Source: an uncultured SAR86 cluster bacterium (GTDB lineage Bacteria; Pseudomonadota; Gammaproteobacteria; Magnimaribacterales; D2472). Taken from it: DNA of 64,000 nt. The stretch covers positions 1-64,000 of the forward strand of contig CACEBI010000004.1 in NCBI GenBank assembly GCA_902557705.1, given 5' to 3'. The notes beneath the pieces were generated by a model. The model did no database searches. It saw only the letters and a program-made list of their open reading frames with translations, and was not told the origin of the DNA. Position numbers and translations under genes: made by a program. Below are positions 16,798 to 25,851 of this stretch, in pieces. Position 1 is the stretch's first letter. Every line of letters starts with the position of its first letter.

Positions 16798-18073
16798 AAA
16801 AATATGGAACACTTCAGGTGTAAAAGTATCAGACGAAATATCTTCATTTTTAGCCGGTGAAGACATAGAGCTTGATAATTCTATTTTTATCTATGATATC
16901 GATGCAACTATCGCCCACATTAAAGGACTTCAATCAATCAATATTTTGAAAAAAAATGAATTTAATAGACTCAATAAATCATTAAAGGAGCTAAGAAAGA
17001 AATTCTTAGAGGGTTCTTTTAAATTGACCAAGAAGTATGAAGACTGCCATTCTGCTATTGAATTTTATTTAACTAAAGAATTAGGAGATCTTGGAAAGAA
17101 AGTTCATACAGGTAGAAGTAGAAATGACCAAGTTCTTGTAGCTATGAGGCTATTTGCAAAAAATAATCTAAATGATTTTAAAAAACTAAATCAATCTATA
17201 GCTAAAACATTTTTACAAATGGCAAATAAGTATGAACATATTCCTATGCCTGGATACACTCATCTTCAAAGAGCAATGCCTTCTTCATGGGGCTTATGGT
17301 TCAGTTCTTATGCAGAATCTTTTATTGACAATATTGATTTAATTAATAGCACCATTGACTGGATAGACTCAAATCCTCTTGGCAGCGCTGCTGGCTATGG
17401 AGTTGCTCTTCCATTGGATAGAAAAACGACAACAAAGGAGCTAGGGTTCAAAAGAGTGCAATTAAATAGCTTATATGCCCAAAATAGTAGAGGTAAGTAT
17501 GAGATGCAAGTTATCAATACCTTAAAACAATCTATGCTTGATGTAAGAAAATTTGCATGGGATATGAGCCTTTTTATGTCGCAAGAGTTTAATTTATTAA
17601 CTATTGATAAAGCATATTTAACTGGTTCTTCGATTATGCCAAATAAACACAATCCTGATGTTATTGAGATTCTAAGAGCTAATTACTCAATTTTAGCTGG
17701 CCAAGCATCAGAGTTAGAAAATATCATATCTCTTCCAAGTGGTTATCATAGAGATCTTCAACTAACAAAGAGAAGTTTAGTCTCTAGTTTTGATATTAGC
17801 TTAAAATCTTTAGGCATCCTCCCAAAGCTTATTAAGTCTATCAAAGTAAATAAAAAGAATTCATTAGAATATATTGACGATGAGATGAAAATGACAGATA
17901 AAGTTTATGTTTTAGTAAATCAAGGAACGCCTTTTAGAGATGCTTATAATCAAGTAAAAAATTCTAATGATTTATCACAATTTTCAGAAACAACAAGATC
18001 TAATTATTCGGAAGGATCACCAGGAAACTTGAAGTTAAATGTCCTTGAAAAAAGATTATCTAAACAAAGATAA
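16790..18073 (+). CDS. argH: Argininosuccinate lyase
   Basis: This enzyme splits argininosuccinate into arginine and fumarate. The fumarase/aspartase signature is GSSIMPNKHNPDVIE; the usual form has QKKNP, and the NKxNP variant matches the Xanthomonas-type enzyme as I recall it. VHTGRSRNDQV and YTHLQRAMP are also present. At 427 residues it is shorter than the roughly 460 of E. coli ArgH, mainly at the C-terminus. It is the last gene of the operon. An A+T rich 11-bp hairpin (18051-18078) spans its stop codon. Confidence 0.92.
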   Translation: MNKKIWNTSGVKVSDEISSFLAGEDIELDNSIFIYDIDATIAHIKGLQSINILKKNEFNRLNKSLKELRKKFLEGSFKLTKKYEDCHSAIEFYLTKELGDLGKKVHTGRSRNDQVLVAMRLFAKNNLNDFKKLNQSIAKTFLQMANKYEHIPMPGYTHLQRAMPSSWGLWFSSYAESFIDNIDLINSTIDWIDSNPLGSAAGYGVALPLDRKTTTKELGFKRVQLNSLYAQNSRGKYEMQVINTLKQSMLDVRKFAWDMSLFMSQEFNLLTIDKAYLTGSSIMPNKHNPDVIEILRANYSILAGQASELENIISLPSGYHRDLQLTKRSLVSSFDISLKSLGILPKLIKSIKVNKKNSLEYIDDEMKMTDKVYVLVNQGTPFRDAYNQVKNSNDLSQFSETTRSNYSEGSPGNLKLNVLEKRLSKQR

Positions 18074-18078
18074 TCTTT
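18051..18078 (+). terminator. Hairpin at the end of the arginine operon (weak terminator or 3' stabiliser)
   Basis: AAAGATTATCT (18051-18061) pairs perfectly with AGATAATCTTT (18068-18078) around a six-base loop. The stem includes the argH stop codon. It is A+T rich and lacks a long T-run, so termination would be weak. Confidence 0.4.
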
Positions 18079-18103
18079 CAATTAAAAGTTAACATTAGCA
18101 TTA

Positions 18104-19378
18104 ATGATGGTACCAATTAGATTTAGGCTAGTTCTGATGTCTTTCCTAGCAGTTTTTATCTGTTACATAGATAGAGTAAATATCTCTGTTGCAATTATCC
18201 CCATGCAAGAGCAATTTGGATGGAGCGAAGCACAAACAGGCATCATTTTTTCAATTTTTTATATCGGATATGTTCTGACAATGATACTTGGAGGAATTCT
18301 AGCTGATAAATATGGTGGTAAGACTATTCTAGGAGTAGGAGTTTTGCTTTGGTCAATATTTACAATGCTGACTCCTTTTTTTGCATACAACGGTTTTCTT
18401 GCATTATTGTTTATAAGAGTCCTGATAGGATTAGGCGAGGGTATTACTTTTCCATCTTGGCATTCTTTGTATGCACGGTGGATTCCTTTTAATGAAAGGG
18501 CAAGGTCGATTGCTATCACGAATAGTGGCATTTCTGTAGGTACAATTTTTGGTTATGTAGCAGCAGCACTAATAATTGCATCATATTCATGGGAATGGGT
18601 ATTTTACTCTTTTGGAATGTTTGGGTTGATCTGGTTCATATTTTGGCATAAAAATTTCACTTCAGATCCTCAGGACCACAAACATATCTCTGCAGAAGAA
18701 CTGGGATTAATTATTTCAGAAGCTCCAGCAGATTCCAGGGCAAGCAAACTTCCATTACGAAAATTACTTACCAATCTTCCTTTTATAGCAATTACAGTAG
18801 CTACGTTTTGTAATAATTGGGCATTATTTACCTTTATTTCATACTTACCTAAATACGTTAATAGTCCCATCTCAACTGGTGGCTTGGGTATTGAATTAGA
18901 TTCAGCGATATTTATCATAATGATACTTATACCAAGTATTGTTTCAGTTTTAGCTTTAATTTCTGGAGGTTATTTAGCAGATTCGCTAATCAAAAAAGGG
19001 TTTCAAGTATTAAGAGTGAGAAAAACTGTAAATACAATAGGTTTTCTTGGTGGTGCGACTTGTCTTTCAATGATTCCATTTCAAGATTCTCATATATCTA
19101 TTATTATTTTATTGTCTTTTACAAATGCTTTTAGTGGAATTGCTGTTGGAGGTTATGGTGTAAATCATGCTGACTTGGGTCCAAAATATACTGGTTCTAT
19201 TGTTGGCTTTGCAGGTGGTATTGGGATGATAGCTGCGATTATAAGTCCTTTTGTTGCTGGGCTGATATTAGAGCTTACAGGATCATGGTTTTTAATATTT
19301 AATATATCTACCTTTGTTTTAGTATTTGGAGGATTATTTTATTTATTTTTTGCTGATACTAAGATTCAATTTGAATAA
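18104..19378 (+). CDS. Major facilitator superfamily transporter, ACS (SLC17-like) type
   Basis: This 424-residue protein has about twelve transmembrane helices in two halves. The N-terminal block CYIDRVNISVAIIPM and the loop GGILADKYGGKTILG are MFS signatures and fit the anion:cation symporter subgroup, whose members carry organic acids or phosphate-linked anions. GLGEGITFPSWHSLYARW is also typical of that subgroup. The start is one of two adjacent ATG codons (18104 or 18107). It lies 30 bases after argH, but the arginine hairpin lies between. The substrate cannot be told from sequence. Confidence 0.85.
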   Translation: MMVPIRFRLVLMSFLAVFICYIDRVNISVAIIPMQEQFGWSEAQTGIIFSIFYIGYVLTMILGGILADKYGGKTILGVGVLLWSIFTMLTPFFAYNGFLALLFIRVLIGLGEGITFPSWHSLYARWIPFNERARSIAITNSGISVGTIFGYVAAALIIASYSWEWVFYSFGMFGLIWFIFWHKNFTSDPQDHKHISAEELGLIISEAPADSRASKLPLRKLLTNLPFIAITVATFCNNWALFTFISYLPKYVNSPISTGGLGIELDSAIFIIMILIPSIVSVLALISGGYLADSLIKKGFQVLRVRKTVNTIGFLGGATCLSMIPFQDSHISIIILLSFTNAFSGIAVGGYGVNHADLGPKYTGSIVGFAGGIGMIAAIISPFVAGLILELTGSWFLIFNISTFVLVFGGLFYLFFADTKIQFE

Positions 19379-19388
19379 ATTTATTCAA
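19371..19388. terminator. Perfect 18-bp palindrome between convergent genes
   Basis: TTGAATAAATTTATTCAA spans the stops of the MFS gene (19378) and the thioredoxin-like gene (19381). It could act as a bidirectional terminator hairpin, but it is A+T only apart from one G and one C per strand, and it would need to sacrifice central pairs to form a loop. Confidence 0.25.
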
Positions 19389-19881
19389 TTATTAAATTCT
19401 GAAAATAATTAAAAATATCTTGCTGCTTTCTGTCTCTGGCAGTTGTCCATTCTTTTGTTGAACTGCTATTTAACAAATTATTATTTTTATCAAACACAAG
19501 AACTCTTGGAACTCCTTCTTCTGTTGGGATATTGAAATATTCCATCAAATTCATGTTTATTTCATATCTACCAACATCAATATGAAGAACTTCATAGTGT
19601 TTATCTAAAAACTTTTTAATGGTTGGTAAATTAAAAGTGCCAGCTAGCACTCTACAGTCACCACACCAATTACCACCAAAAATAATTATTGGTTGCTTTG
19701 AGCTATTTATAGTTTTGTTTATAAATTTTTGAATATCTTTCTCTGTATATTCTTTTTTATTATATGGAAGGGGAAGTGGCATTTTTAATACCTCATCTTT
19801 TGGAAGCTCAATATAATCTGCATCTATATTCATACAAAATACTAAAAGAAATGAAAAAAAGATTTTTTTAATTAACTTCAT
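19381..19881 (-). CDS. Exported thioredoxin-fold protein with WCGDC motif
   Basis: This 166-residue protein has a cleavable signal peptide (about 1-21, KLIKKIFFSFLLVFCMN) and a thioredoxin-like domain. The redox motif is NWCGDC, embedded in PIIIFGGNWCGDCRVLAG. The cis-proline region is EEGVPRVLVFD. The WCxDC form is common in thioredoxin_7-like periplasmic proteins of uncertain partners. It stands alone between the MFS gene and a divergent DUF4345 gene. With DsbC, the DsbD-like protein and a TlpA-like lipoprotein it makes four envelope thiol proteins in this window. Confidence 0.8.
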   Translation of the reverse strand: MKLIKKIFFSFLLVFCMNIDADYIELPKDEVLKMPLPLPYNKKEYTEKDIQKFINKTINSSKQPIIIFGGNWCGDCRVLAGTFNLPTIKKFLDKHYEVLHIDVGRYEINMNLMEYFNIPTEEGVPRVLVFDKNNNLLNSSSTKEWTTARDRKQQDIFNYFQNLIIE

Positions 19882-19928
19882 TGTGATAATTTTATATTAC
19901 AACCAGCTAACAAAAAAGGAGTGCAAAA

Positions 19929-20321
19929 ATGATAATGCTTAAGAAATTTTATTTAGTTTTTATGGGACTTACATATTTTGCTATTGGTGCTTGGGCAATA
20001 ATAGACCCTGGTTTCACAGATGCTGTTGGTTTGCAAGTTACATCTGATATTGGTTATTCAGAGATAGCTGGAATATACGGAGGTTTAAATCTTTGTATTG
20101 GATCGATGTGTTTAATTGGTTTATTTAAAGAGTATATTGGAATATTCTCTATTAAATTTCTGACTTTCTTAACAGGATCTATAGCTTTTGGTAGGATAAT
20201 CTCCTCAGTGCTTCCAAGCATGCCTGGCTTTTTTAACACCTTCTTTATATTTGAGGTTTGTGCCTGTTTGATTGGATTATTATTGATAAACTCAACAAAA
20301 AAATCAGACCAGATTGCTTAG
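19929..20321 (+). CDS. DUF4345-family membrane protein
   Basis: This 130-residue protein has four predicted helices. The pattern GAWAIIDPGF, SEIAGIYGGLNLCIG and ITGS-like FLTGSIAFGRIISSV matches the DUF4345 family, which has no known function. A clear Shine-Dalgarno (AGGAG at 19918-19922) is six bases before the first ATG; a second ATG two codons later is possible. Its 3' end overlaps the convergent exchanger gene by 18 bases. Confidence 0.75.
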   Translation: MIMLKKFYLVFMGLTYFAIGAWAIIDPGFTDAVGLQVTSDIGYSEIAGIYGGLNLCIGSMCLIGLFKEYIGIFSIKFLTFLTGSIAFGRIISSVLPSMPGFFNTFFIFEVCACLIGLLLINSTKKSDQIA

Positions 20322-21251
20322 TTTTAAAATATATCCTAGGTAGCCTACAACAAAAATACATCCAATAAGTTTAATTACTTTTAAATTAAATCTTGAAGAG
20401 TAATATGTTGCTGTAATCAATATAAATAATATTGATGTTACGGATAAAACAAGAAAGTCTCTCGATAGAATATTTGATTCGAAAGTTGCATCTGAAAACA
20501 TTCCAATTATAGGAACCACTAATGCAATATTCATTACATTTGAACCAATGACATTACCTATCACCATGTCATTTTTATTTTTACTAATCGCTGATATTGT
20601 TGCTGCAAGCTCTGGCAAGCTTGTTCCAATAGCAATGATAGTTAGCCCAATAATTACTTGAGGAACATTCAAGATAGTGGCTATTTTTTCAGCATTAATA
20701 ACAGCATAATTTGATCCAATAATCAGCGCTAAAAGTCCTAATATCAGCAAAAGAGTTGTTTTTCCTGTTTTTATATTTGAATTATCAGAATCATTTATTT
20801 TGTCAGGTATTCTATAAAGATATGTAACATACATAAACGCTGCAAATACAAATAAAAACTCTATACTTTCAGCTTTTGTAATTTTTAAATCTTGCAATCC
20901 TAAGCCAAGGACTATTACTGCTAAGATAAATGGAATAAATTGGATTGGATTTGTTTTGGATGGTCGCATTGAAATGCCAATACAAGAGACACCAAAAATT
21001 AATGCGATGTTTGATATGTTTGATCCGATTACAGCTCCCATCGCAATAGATTCTGTACTATTTAGAACAGATGAAATACCAACAAATATTTCAGGAGCAG
21101 AAGTTCCCAGTGCTATAACTGTTAATCCAATAGTTAATTCACTTAAACCAAGCTTTTTTGCAATCAAAGACGAATTATCAATAAATTTATCTGCCCCCCA
21201 TATCAAGACCGATAATGAAATAATTAATCCTATTAGATGATAAAAAATCAT
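20304..21251 (-). CDS. Calcium/sodium antiporter (CaCA family, YrbG-like)
   Basis: This inner-membrane exchanger has two homologous halves of about five helices each. The alpha-repeat motifs are plain: ALGTSAPEIFVGISSV in the first half and AIGTSLPELAATISAI plus GNVIGSNVMNIALV in the second. These acidic residues bind the cation. Length is 315 residues, as for YrbG and related Na+/Ca2+ exchangers. It is transcribed alone on the minus strand, convergent with the DUF4345 gene. Whether it needs K+ cannot be told. Confidence 0.9.
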   Translation of the reverse strand: MIFYHLIGLIISLSVLIWGADKFIDNSSLIAKKLGLSELTIGLTVIALGTSAPEIFVGISSVLNSTESIAMGAVIGSNISNIALIFGVSCIGISMRPSKTNPIQFIPFILAVIVLGLGLQDLKITKAESIEFLFVFAAFMYVTYLYRIPDKINDSDNSNIKTGKTTLLLILGLLALIIGSNYAVINAEKIATILNVPQVIIGLTIIAIGTSLPELAATISAISKNKNDMVIGNVIGSNVMNIALVVPIIGMFSDATFESNILSRDFLVLSVTSILFILITATYYSSRFNLKVIKLIGCIFVVGYLGYILKLSNLV

Positions 21252-21316
21252 TGCCTATTCTAACATTTATAATTTAGATTATTTGATGTGTTTTATTGCG
21301 CATTTGAAGATAATAT

Positions 21317-21331
21317 AAAACGTATCGTTTT
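21317..21331. promoter_or_regulatory. Palindromic operator candidate overlapping the SDR gene -35
   Basis: AAAACG-TAT-CGTTTT is a perfect 6-bp inverted repeat with a 3-base centre. A TATAAT -10 box lies at 21345-21350, so the palindrome covers the position of the -35 element (about 21322-21327), which itself is a poor match. That placement fits a repressor or an activator of the gene at 21376. No regulator gene is adjacent in the same orientation. Confidence 0.4.
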
Positions 21332-21375
21332 TAAGTATTCAATATATAATTTATACAAAATTTATAGGAACAAAA

Positions 21376-22173
21376 ATGGAAATCAATAATTTATTCAGTG
21401 TAAAAAATAAAGTAGTTATAGTTACTGGAGGATCCAGAGGGATAGGAGAAATGATTGCAGCTGGGTTTCTTGCAAATGGAGCAAAGGTTTACATTACAGC
21501 AAGAAAGGCACCAGCTTTAATTGAAAAAGCTAAAGAGCTCTCAGAACTATATGGTGGAGAATGCATTCCATTTCCATGTGATCTAAGCACCTCAGAGGGC
21601 ATTGATTCCTTTTCAAGTATGATCGCAGAAAAAGAAGATGGCATCGATTTTCTAATAAATAATGCAGGAGCTGCATGGGGTGAGCCATTTGAAAGTTTTT
21701 CAGAAGCAGGATGGGATAAAGTCATGGACTTAAATGTTAAAAGTCTCTTCTTCTTAACACAGAGAATGAAACCACTGCTTGCAAAAAAAGCTTCACTTGA
21801 AGATCCTTCTAGAGTAATAAATATTGGATCAATTGATGGATTAAATGTTCCTGGATTCCCAACCTTTTCATATAGCACATCAAAGGCTGCGGTTCATCAC
21901 TTAACAAGACATCTTGCTGCTCAACTTGTTTCAGAAAATATTGTTGTAAACGCAATAGCGCCAGGCCCATACCCTAGTGCTATGCTGGGCTCAGCAGTTA
22001 ATTCTGATTATTCTGAAATAGAAAAACATAATCCAAGAAAAAGAACTGGAAGCCCTGAAGATATTGCAGGCTTGACTATATTCTTATGCTCGAGAGCAGG
22101 TGCATATGTTGTTGGCGAGACTATTGCTTCTGATGGAGGGCTTGTAAAGACAGCAGGCCACATATTGAGATAA
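21376..22173 (+). CDS. Short-chain dehydrogenase/reductase
   Basis: This 265-residue enzyme is a classical SDR. The cofactor loop TGGSRGIG is at 17-24, NNAG at about 95-98, and the catalytic residues are S152, Y166 and K170 (YSTSK). The region after the active site (VNAIAPGPYPSAML) and the C-terminal VVGETIASDGG are usual for the family. The pattern resembles 3-oxoacyl reductase or RhlG-like enzymes, but the substrate is not predictable. It converges with the LysR gene (22179) and starts behind a possible operator. Confidence 0.88.
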   Translation: MEINNLFSVKNKVVIVTGGSRGIGEMIAAGFLANGAKVYITARKAPALIEKAKELSELYGGECIPFPCDLSTSEGIDSFSSMIAEKEDGIDFLINNAGAAWGEPFESFSEAGWDKVMDLNVKSLFFLTQRMKPLLAKKASLEDPSRVINIGSIDGLNVPGFPTFSYSTSKAAVHHLTRHLAAQLVSENIVVNAIAPGPYPSAMLGSAVNSDYSEIEKHNPRKRTGSPEDIAGLTIFLCSRAGAYVVGETIASDGGLVKTAGHILR

Positions 22174-22178
22174 AGAAA

Positions 22179-23081
22179 TTATTTTTTAGCTTCAATAAAT
22201 GCGTTAATAATTAATTCTTTCATCCAAATATGACCACCATCACCTTCATCGCTTTTATGCCATATTAAAAAATATTCCATAGATGGTATTTCAGCAGGTA
22301 TTTCTAGAAACGGAAGGTTATGAGCTTTTGCAAAACTTCTTGTTGCAAAAAGCAGCATATCAGTTGATTTAATAATCGTTGGAGCTATAAGAAAATGTTG
22401 ACACCTAAGAGCAACATTTCTTCTGTATCCAATTTTATCTAGCTCAACATCAATAAGATGCAATCCTCTTTTTCTACTTGAAACATGAAGATGGTCTTGA
22501 GCAAGTATGTCGTCAATAGTTGGATTTTCTATTTCTGAAATTGGATGTCCTTCTCTATGAATAGCAACAAAGTCATCTTCAAAAACTTTAAAAGAACTTA
22601 TTTCATCTGAAGCTGGGATAACAGGATCAACAACAAAATCTAAATTATTTGTTGCTAAAGCATGAACTTGATCACTTCTTTTATATGCATAACTACCAAC
22701 AGATATATTCTTAGCATTTTTATCTATTTCTTTCATAATGTATGGCAGAACTCTTCCCTCTGAGATATCACCTAGTGATAACTTAAAAGCCCTAGTAGTA
22801 GTTTTTTCATCAAATGTATCGGGCTCATTTACACTATGCTGCATAAGCGTTAAAGCATTTTGAATATCTTTAATAATATTTTCAGTTTTTTGTGTTGGAA
22901 CCATTCCTGATCCAGTTCTTACGAAAAGTTCATCATTAAATCTTTCACGCAAACGGGACAGAGCATTACTTACCGCTGGTTGTGTTATTCCTACAACTTC
23001 AGCGGCCTTAGTTAAACTCCCCTCGGTATATATGGCATTTAAGATTACAAAAAGGTTTAAATCAAAAGAACTTATCTTCAT
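22179..23081 (-). CDS. LysR-family transcriptional regulator
   Basis: The N-terminal winged helix-turn-helix (LNLFVILNAIYTEGSLTKAA to SNALSRLRERFNDELFVR) and a periplasmic-binding-like effector domain define a LysR regulator of about 300 residues. I start it at MKISSFDLN because that is the usual position before the helix; the longer reading from 23117 adds twelve residues with no family support. It is divergent from the acyl-CoA dehydrogenase at 23226, with two palindromes in the gap, the usual arrangement for a LysR regulator and its target. The NodD/NahR-like N-terminus (FDLNLFVILNA) suggests that branch. The inducer is unknown. Confidence 0.88.
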   Translation of the reverse strand: MKISSFDLNLFVILNAIYTEGSLTKAAEVVGITQPAVSNALSRLRERFNDELFVRTGSGMVPTQKTENIIKDIQNALTLMQHSVNEPDTFDEKTTTRAFKLSLGDISEGRVLPYIMKEIDKNAKNISVGSYAYKRSDQVHALATNNLDFVVDPVIPASDEISSFKVFEDDFVAIHREGHPISEIENPTIDDILAQDHLHVSSRKRGLHLIDVELDKIGYRRNVALRCQHFLIAPTIIKSTDMLLFATRSFAKAHNLPFLEIPAEIPSMEYFLIWHKSDEGDGGHIWMKELIINAFIEAKK

Positions 23082-23118
23082 AGTATTATTTTGGACAATT
23101 GATATGCATAAGTGCAAC

Positions 23119-23143
23119 TAGCTTTGATTTGTACATAAAGCTA
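23119..23143. promoter_or_regulatory. Candidate LysR operator (distal site)
   Basis: TAGCTTT (23119-23125) and AAAGCTA (23137-23143) form a perfect 7-bp inverted repeat with an 11-base spacer. It lies 38 bases from the LysR start and 83 from the dehydrogenase start. The layout matches a LysR recognition site. Confidence 0.45.
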
Positions 23144-23151
23144 TTATAGAG

Positions 23152-23187
23152 ATACAAAGAATTTGTATTATTCATCACGCTTATAAT
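23152..23187 (+). promoter_or_regulatory. Candidate LysR activation site and dehydrogenase promoter
   Basis: ATACAAA (23152-23158) and TTTGTAT (23162-23168) are a perfect 7-bp inverted repeat with centre GAA. A perfect TATAAT follows at 23182-23187. The position expected for the -35 box (23159-23164) lies inside the palindrome and is a poor -35, as expected for an activator-dependent promoter. Confidence 0.45.
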
Positions 23188-23225
23188 GTTACCAAATATT
23201 AGTGTATATAGGGAGTTAAATTTAA

Positions 23226-24446
23226 ATGTTACCTGAACTTAGACCTGAGGCTCAAGATCTTATTGCAAGAGTTAAAGATTTTATTGAACAAGACTGTATT
23301 CCTTCAGAACATATTTTTCATGATCAAATAGAAGAAGGTGAAAATAGATGGAACTCATATCCAGAAGTTATTAACGAATTAAAGGATAAAGCTAAATCTA
23401 AAGGATTATGGAATCTTTTTTTACCAGAAAGTGAATTTGGCGCTGGATTAACAAATTATGAGTATGCACATTTAGCTGAAGTTATGGGAACATGCCACAT
23501 TGCATCAGAAGCAATGAATTGTGCTGCACCAGATACAGGAAACATGGAAGTTATCGCAAGATACGGAAATGAAAAACACCAAAAAGAGTGGTTACAACCA
23601 TTACTTGATGGTGAAATTAGATCTGCATTTGCAATGACTGAACCAGGGGTTGGGTCATCTGATGCAACTAATATGCAGGCTACTGCTGTTTTAGATGGAG
23701 ATGAGTATGTAATTAATGGTGAAAAATGGTGGACTTCAGGAGCTGGTGACCCAAGATGTAAGATTCTTATTTTTATGGCAGTTACAAATCCTGATGCGGC
23801 AAAACATCAAAGACATTCGATGATGTTAGTACCTATGGAATCAGAAGGTATTGAAATTCAAAAAATGATGCATGTATTTGGATATGATGATGCACCTCAC
23901 GGACATGCTCATATCAAATTTAATAATGTAAGAATTCCTAAAGAAAATTTATTGTTGGGAGAAGGCAGAGGCTTTGAGATTGCACAAGGACGCCTTGGAC
24001 CTGGAAGAATTCATCATTGCATGAGAACAATAGGTGTTGGCGAAAAAGCTATTGAGCTTATGTGCAAAAGGGGAATAGATCCTGCCAAAATGCCTTTTGG
24101 TAAAAATATTGCTAATCTTGGAGCTAATTTTGACTATATTGCTGAATCAAGAATAGAGCTAAATGCAGCAAGACTATTAACACTTGATGCAGCTCATAAA
24201 ATGGATACTGTTGGAAATAAAATAGCTGCAAGTGAAATTGCTCAAATAAAGGTTTTTGCTCCTAATGTAGTCTTAAAGATTATTGATAGAGCCATTCAAA
24301 TGCATGGAGGAGAGGGCGTATCCCAACTAACTCCATTAGCTTCAATGTATGCTCATATAAGAACTTTGAGACTTGCAGATGGACCAGATGAAGTTCACAG
24401 AAGAGCTGTTGCAAGATTAGAGCTCGGTAAATATATAGTTAGATAA
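23226..24446 (+). CDS. Acyl-CoA dehydrogenase (ACAD10/11-like)
   Basis: This 406-residue flavoprotein dehydrogenates an acyl-CoA. The N-terminal helical domain includes [22 protein letters not shown]. The FAD and substrate region has [17 protein letters not shown] and [15 protein letters not shown]. The C-terminal domain has [13 protein letters not shown] and [14 protein letters not shown] with [15 protein letters not shown] at the end. The spelling of these motifs fits the ACAD10/11-like group of bacterial enzymes used for longer or branched substrates. It is divergent from a LysR gene that probably controls it, and sbcB starts one base after its stop. Confidence 0.88.
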   Translation: MLPELRPEAQDLIARVKDFIEQDCIPSEHIFHDQIEEGENRWNSYPEVINELKDKAKSKGLWNLFLPESEFGAGLTNYEYAHLAEVMGTCHIASEAMNCAAPDTGNMEVIARYGNEKHQKEWLQPLLDGEIRSAFAMTEPGVGSSDATNMQATAVLDGDEYVINGEKWWTSGAGDPRCKILIFMAVTNPDAAKHQRHSMMLVPMESEGIEIQKMMHVFGYDDAPHGHAHIKFNNVRIPKENLLLGEGRGFEIAQGRLGPGRIHHCMRTIGVGEKAIELMCKRGIDPAKMPFGKNIANLGANFDYIAESRIELNAARLLTLDAAHKMDTVGNKIAASEIAQIKVFAPNVVLKIIDRAIQMHGGEGVSQLTPLASMYAHIRTLRLADGPDEVHRRAVARLELGKYIVR

Positions 24447-24447
24447 A

Positions 24448-25851
24448 TTGTCATTCAGTAATTTAATTTTTTACGATACAGAGACAACTGGAATTCAAAA
24501 AGATTTCAGTCAAATATTGCAATGCGGTTCGGTTTTAACAGACAGAAATCTAAAAACTATTGATGAACAGAATATAGGCTGTGCTCCACTTCCATGGGTA
24601 ATCCCGCAACCTATGGCCATGCTTACAAATAAAAAAGTTGATCTTTTCAATTCAAATATTTCACATTATCAAATGATGAAAGATATACAATCGCAATGGA
24701 AACAATGGTCTGCACAAAGTCCTTCAGTTTTTATTACATACAACGGTCATGCATTTGATGAAGAACTAATTAGAAGGCAATTTTTTTGGAATCTTTTAGA
24801 GCCATATACTACAAACACTAATGGTAATGGTCGGCTTGATTTAATGCTAATGATGCATAATATAGCTGCTTTTTTTTCTGAAGAAATTGCAATTCCTCTT
24901 TTTGAAGGCGGTCCTGGAATAAGTTACAAACTAGAACATTTAGCCCAGGAACATGGGATTGATGCAGATGATGCACATGATGCTATTGCTGATTGCAATT
25001 TAATGATCGAACTATGCATAATTATCCAGCAAAAATTGCCTGAGTTATTCCAGTCTTTTATAGACATATCTACAAAGCAAGGCATTAAAGATCTTTTATA
25101 TTCTGATGAATTTTTAGCCCTTGGTGAAATTCATAGAAGACAAACTTTTACATATCCGGTTGTGTTGTGCGGTAATGATGCAAGTAGGCCTAATGAAATC
25201 GTTTTCTATGATTTAAGCTATGATCCTGATGATATTTTAGATTTAGACTATGCTGAGATAAATAAATTAGTTCAGTCGAAAGGAAGAGACGGACCATTAA
25301 AAAAATATAAAATTAATAAAACAATTCCAGTTTGCTCTCATAAGCTATTAAAAAATTTAGATGCTTTTGATATTGAATTTTCTGAGCTGCAAAGACGTGC
25401 CGATATCATTAAGGCAGATAAAGATTTTCAACAAAAAGTTTCGCAAGCAATGGAAGATAGGTTAATGGACTTTCCAGAATCAGAATATATTGAAGGAACA
25501 ATATATTCTGGTGGATTCCCTTCATATAAAGATAAAGACCTAATGCAAGAATTTCACCATAGTTCAGACCCAGCCCACTTAATTAAAATTTCAAGAAATT
25601 TTGAAGACGAGAGGCTTAGATTATTTGCTGAAAGAATAATATGCAATCAATTCTCAACAGACATACCTGATGATATTCAAAAAAGATATCAAGACCTCAT
25701 TTTACAAAGAAATACTGATGAGGGCCCATGGGGTTCTCTTGAAAAAACATTGATTCAGATTGAAAAACTATTAGATGAAAGATCTGAAAAAGAAGATCAA
25801 TATATTTTACTAGCGACAAAGAAAAAAGTTGAATCAATGAAGGTTTCTTAA
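24448..25851 (+). CDS. sbcB: Exodeoxyribonuclease I
   Basis: Exonuclease I degrades single-stranded DNA 3' to 5' and takes part in mismatch repair and recombination. The DnaQ-like nuclease domain is N-terminal, with D10 and E12 in FYDTETTG, FITYNGHAFDEEL and the late HDAIADCN motif. The SH3-like and helical C-terminal domains specific to ExoI follow (NKTIPVCSHKLL, YSGGFPSYKDKDLM). Length is 467 residues, close to E. coli SbcB. The only reasonable start is TTG at 24448, directly behind the dehydrogenase stop, since the DTET motif lies 10 residues in. A strong hairpin follows the stop. Confidence 0.88.
   Translation: MSFSNLIFYDTETTGIQKDFSQILQCGSVLTDRNLKTIDEQNIGCAPLPWVIPQPMAMLTNKKVDLFNSNISHYQMMKDIQSQWKQWSAQSPSVFITYNGHAFDEELIRRQFFWNLLEPYTTNTNGNGRLDLMLMMHNIAAFFSEEIAIPLFEGGPGISYKLEHLAQEHGIDADDAHDAIADCNLMIELCIIIQQKLPELFQSFIDISTKQGIKDLLYSDEFLALGEIHRRQTFTYPVVLCGNDASRPNEIVFYDLSYDPDDILDLDYAEINKLVQSKGRDGPLKKYKINKTIPVCSHKLLKNLDAFDIEFSELQRRADIIKADKDFQQKVSQAMEDRLMDFPESEYIEGTIYSGGFPSYKDKDLMQEFHHSSDPAHLIKISRNFEDERLRLFAERIICNQFSTDIPDDIQKRYQDLILQRNTDEGPWGSLEKTLIQIEKLLDERSEKEDQYILLATKKKVESMKVS

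Noticed and set aside
17395-17652. Minus-strand frame inside argH
   Set aside because: A shadow of the argininosuccinate lyase signature region.
19371-19388. The palindrome TTGAATAAATTTATTCAA as a second ARG box
   Set aside because: The spacer between TGAAT and ATTCA is six bases rather than four, and it lies between convergent stop codons.
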